A DNA stretch of 13,977 nucleotides from Stenotrophomonas sp. UBA7346 (GTDB taxonomy: Bacteria; Pseudomonadota; Gammaproteobacteria; Xanthomonadales; Xanthomonadaceae). The translations under genes and the position numbers were made by a program. Shown one piece after another: positions 13,937 to 13,977 of this stretch (positions within the stretch are counted from its first letter, which is position 1; each line of letters opens with the position of its first letter). Where the stretch lies: contig DKPB01000074.1 of NCBI GenBank assembly GCA_002471015.1, positions 1 to 13,977 of the forward strand, given 5' to 3'. Below the pieces are notes generated by a model. It saw only the letters and a program-made list of their open reading frames with translations, was not told the DNA's origin and searched no databases.

Positions 13937-13977
13937 GGAACTGCCGCTTCGCTCCTCCCCTTTGGCGCAGCCAAGGG
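13937..13977. repeat. Second 41-base hairpin repeat copy, cut by the window end
   Basis: It is an exact repeat of 13795-13835, beginning right after the middle copy. The window ends inside the hairpin, so its G-rich tail is presumably beyond 13977. Confidence 0.85.

Noticed and set aside
13795..13977. CRISPR array or known SMAG repeats
   Set aside because: Units alternate in orientation with unequal gaps and no spacers, and they lack the GTAG head of SMAG elements.

Overview
The window is high-GC, densely packed bacterial chromosome from a proteobacterium. The gene content (biotin genes, a membrane PQQ dehydrogenase, periplasmic c-type cytochromes, an outer-membrane porin) and the GC-rich hairpin repeats between genes suggest a gammaproteobacterium of the Xanthomonadaceae, Stenotrophomonas-like. 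That assignment is inference from style. There are no rRNA, tRNA, transposase, phage or CRISPR signals.

Layout. (1) 1-564, +: the 3' part of an aldo/keto reductase. (2) 509-2350, -: a B12-binding radical SAM protein related to BchE, broken by one frameshift near 1132, followed by a small overlapping membrane protein that meets the reductase tail to tail. (3) 2531-5081, +: a membrane-anchored M23 (LytM) metallopeptidase, then bioA and bioD, whose ends overlap in ATGA. (4) 5100-5222: two inverted copies of a hairpin repeat between convergent genes. (5) 5251-7596, -: a membrane-bound quinoprotein dehydrogenase of the glucose/quinate/shikimate family. (6) 7716-9991, +: an SPFH protein with a C-terminal excisionase-like helix-turn-helix, coupled by TGATG to a double zinc-ribbon, tail-anchored membrane protein; a separate 50-residue zinc-ribbon gene with its own terminator follows. 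(7) 10406-13772, +: an FNR/Anr-type site, then three genes: a triheme cytochrome c, a TsdA-like diheme cytochrome c and a small outer-membrane barrel. (8) 13795-13977: three more copies of the hairpin repeat.

Two clusters deserve most attention. The cytochrome/porin operon looks like a compact thiosulfate/tetrathionate redox unit: the TsdA-like protein would act in the periplasm, the triheme protein would link it to the respiratory chain, and the porin could admit the substrate. Its promoter geometry fits oxygen-responsive class II activation exactly. The SPFH/zinc-ribbon pair resembles a membrane-scaffold module of the YdjI/YdjG type as I recall it from Bacillus, here with an unexpected DNA-binding-like domain fused to the SPFH protein. 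Everything rests on reading the sequence and recalled family knowledge; no searches were run.
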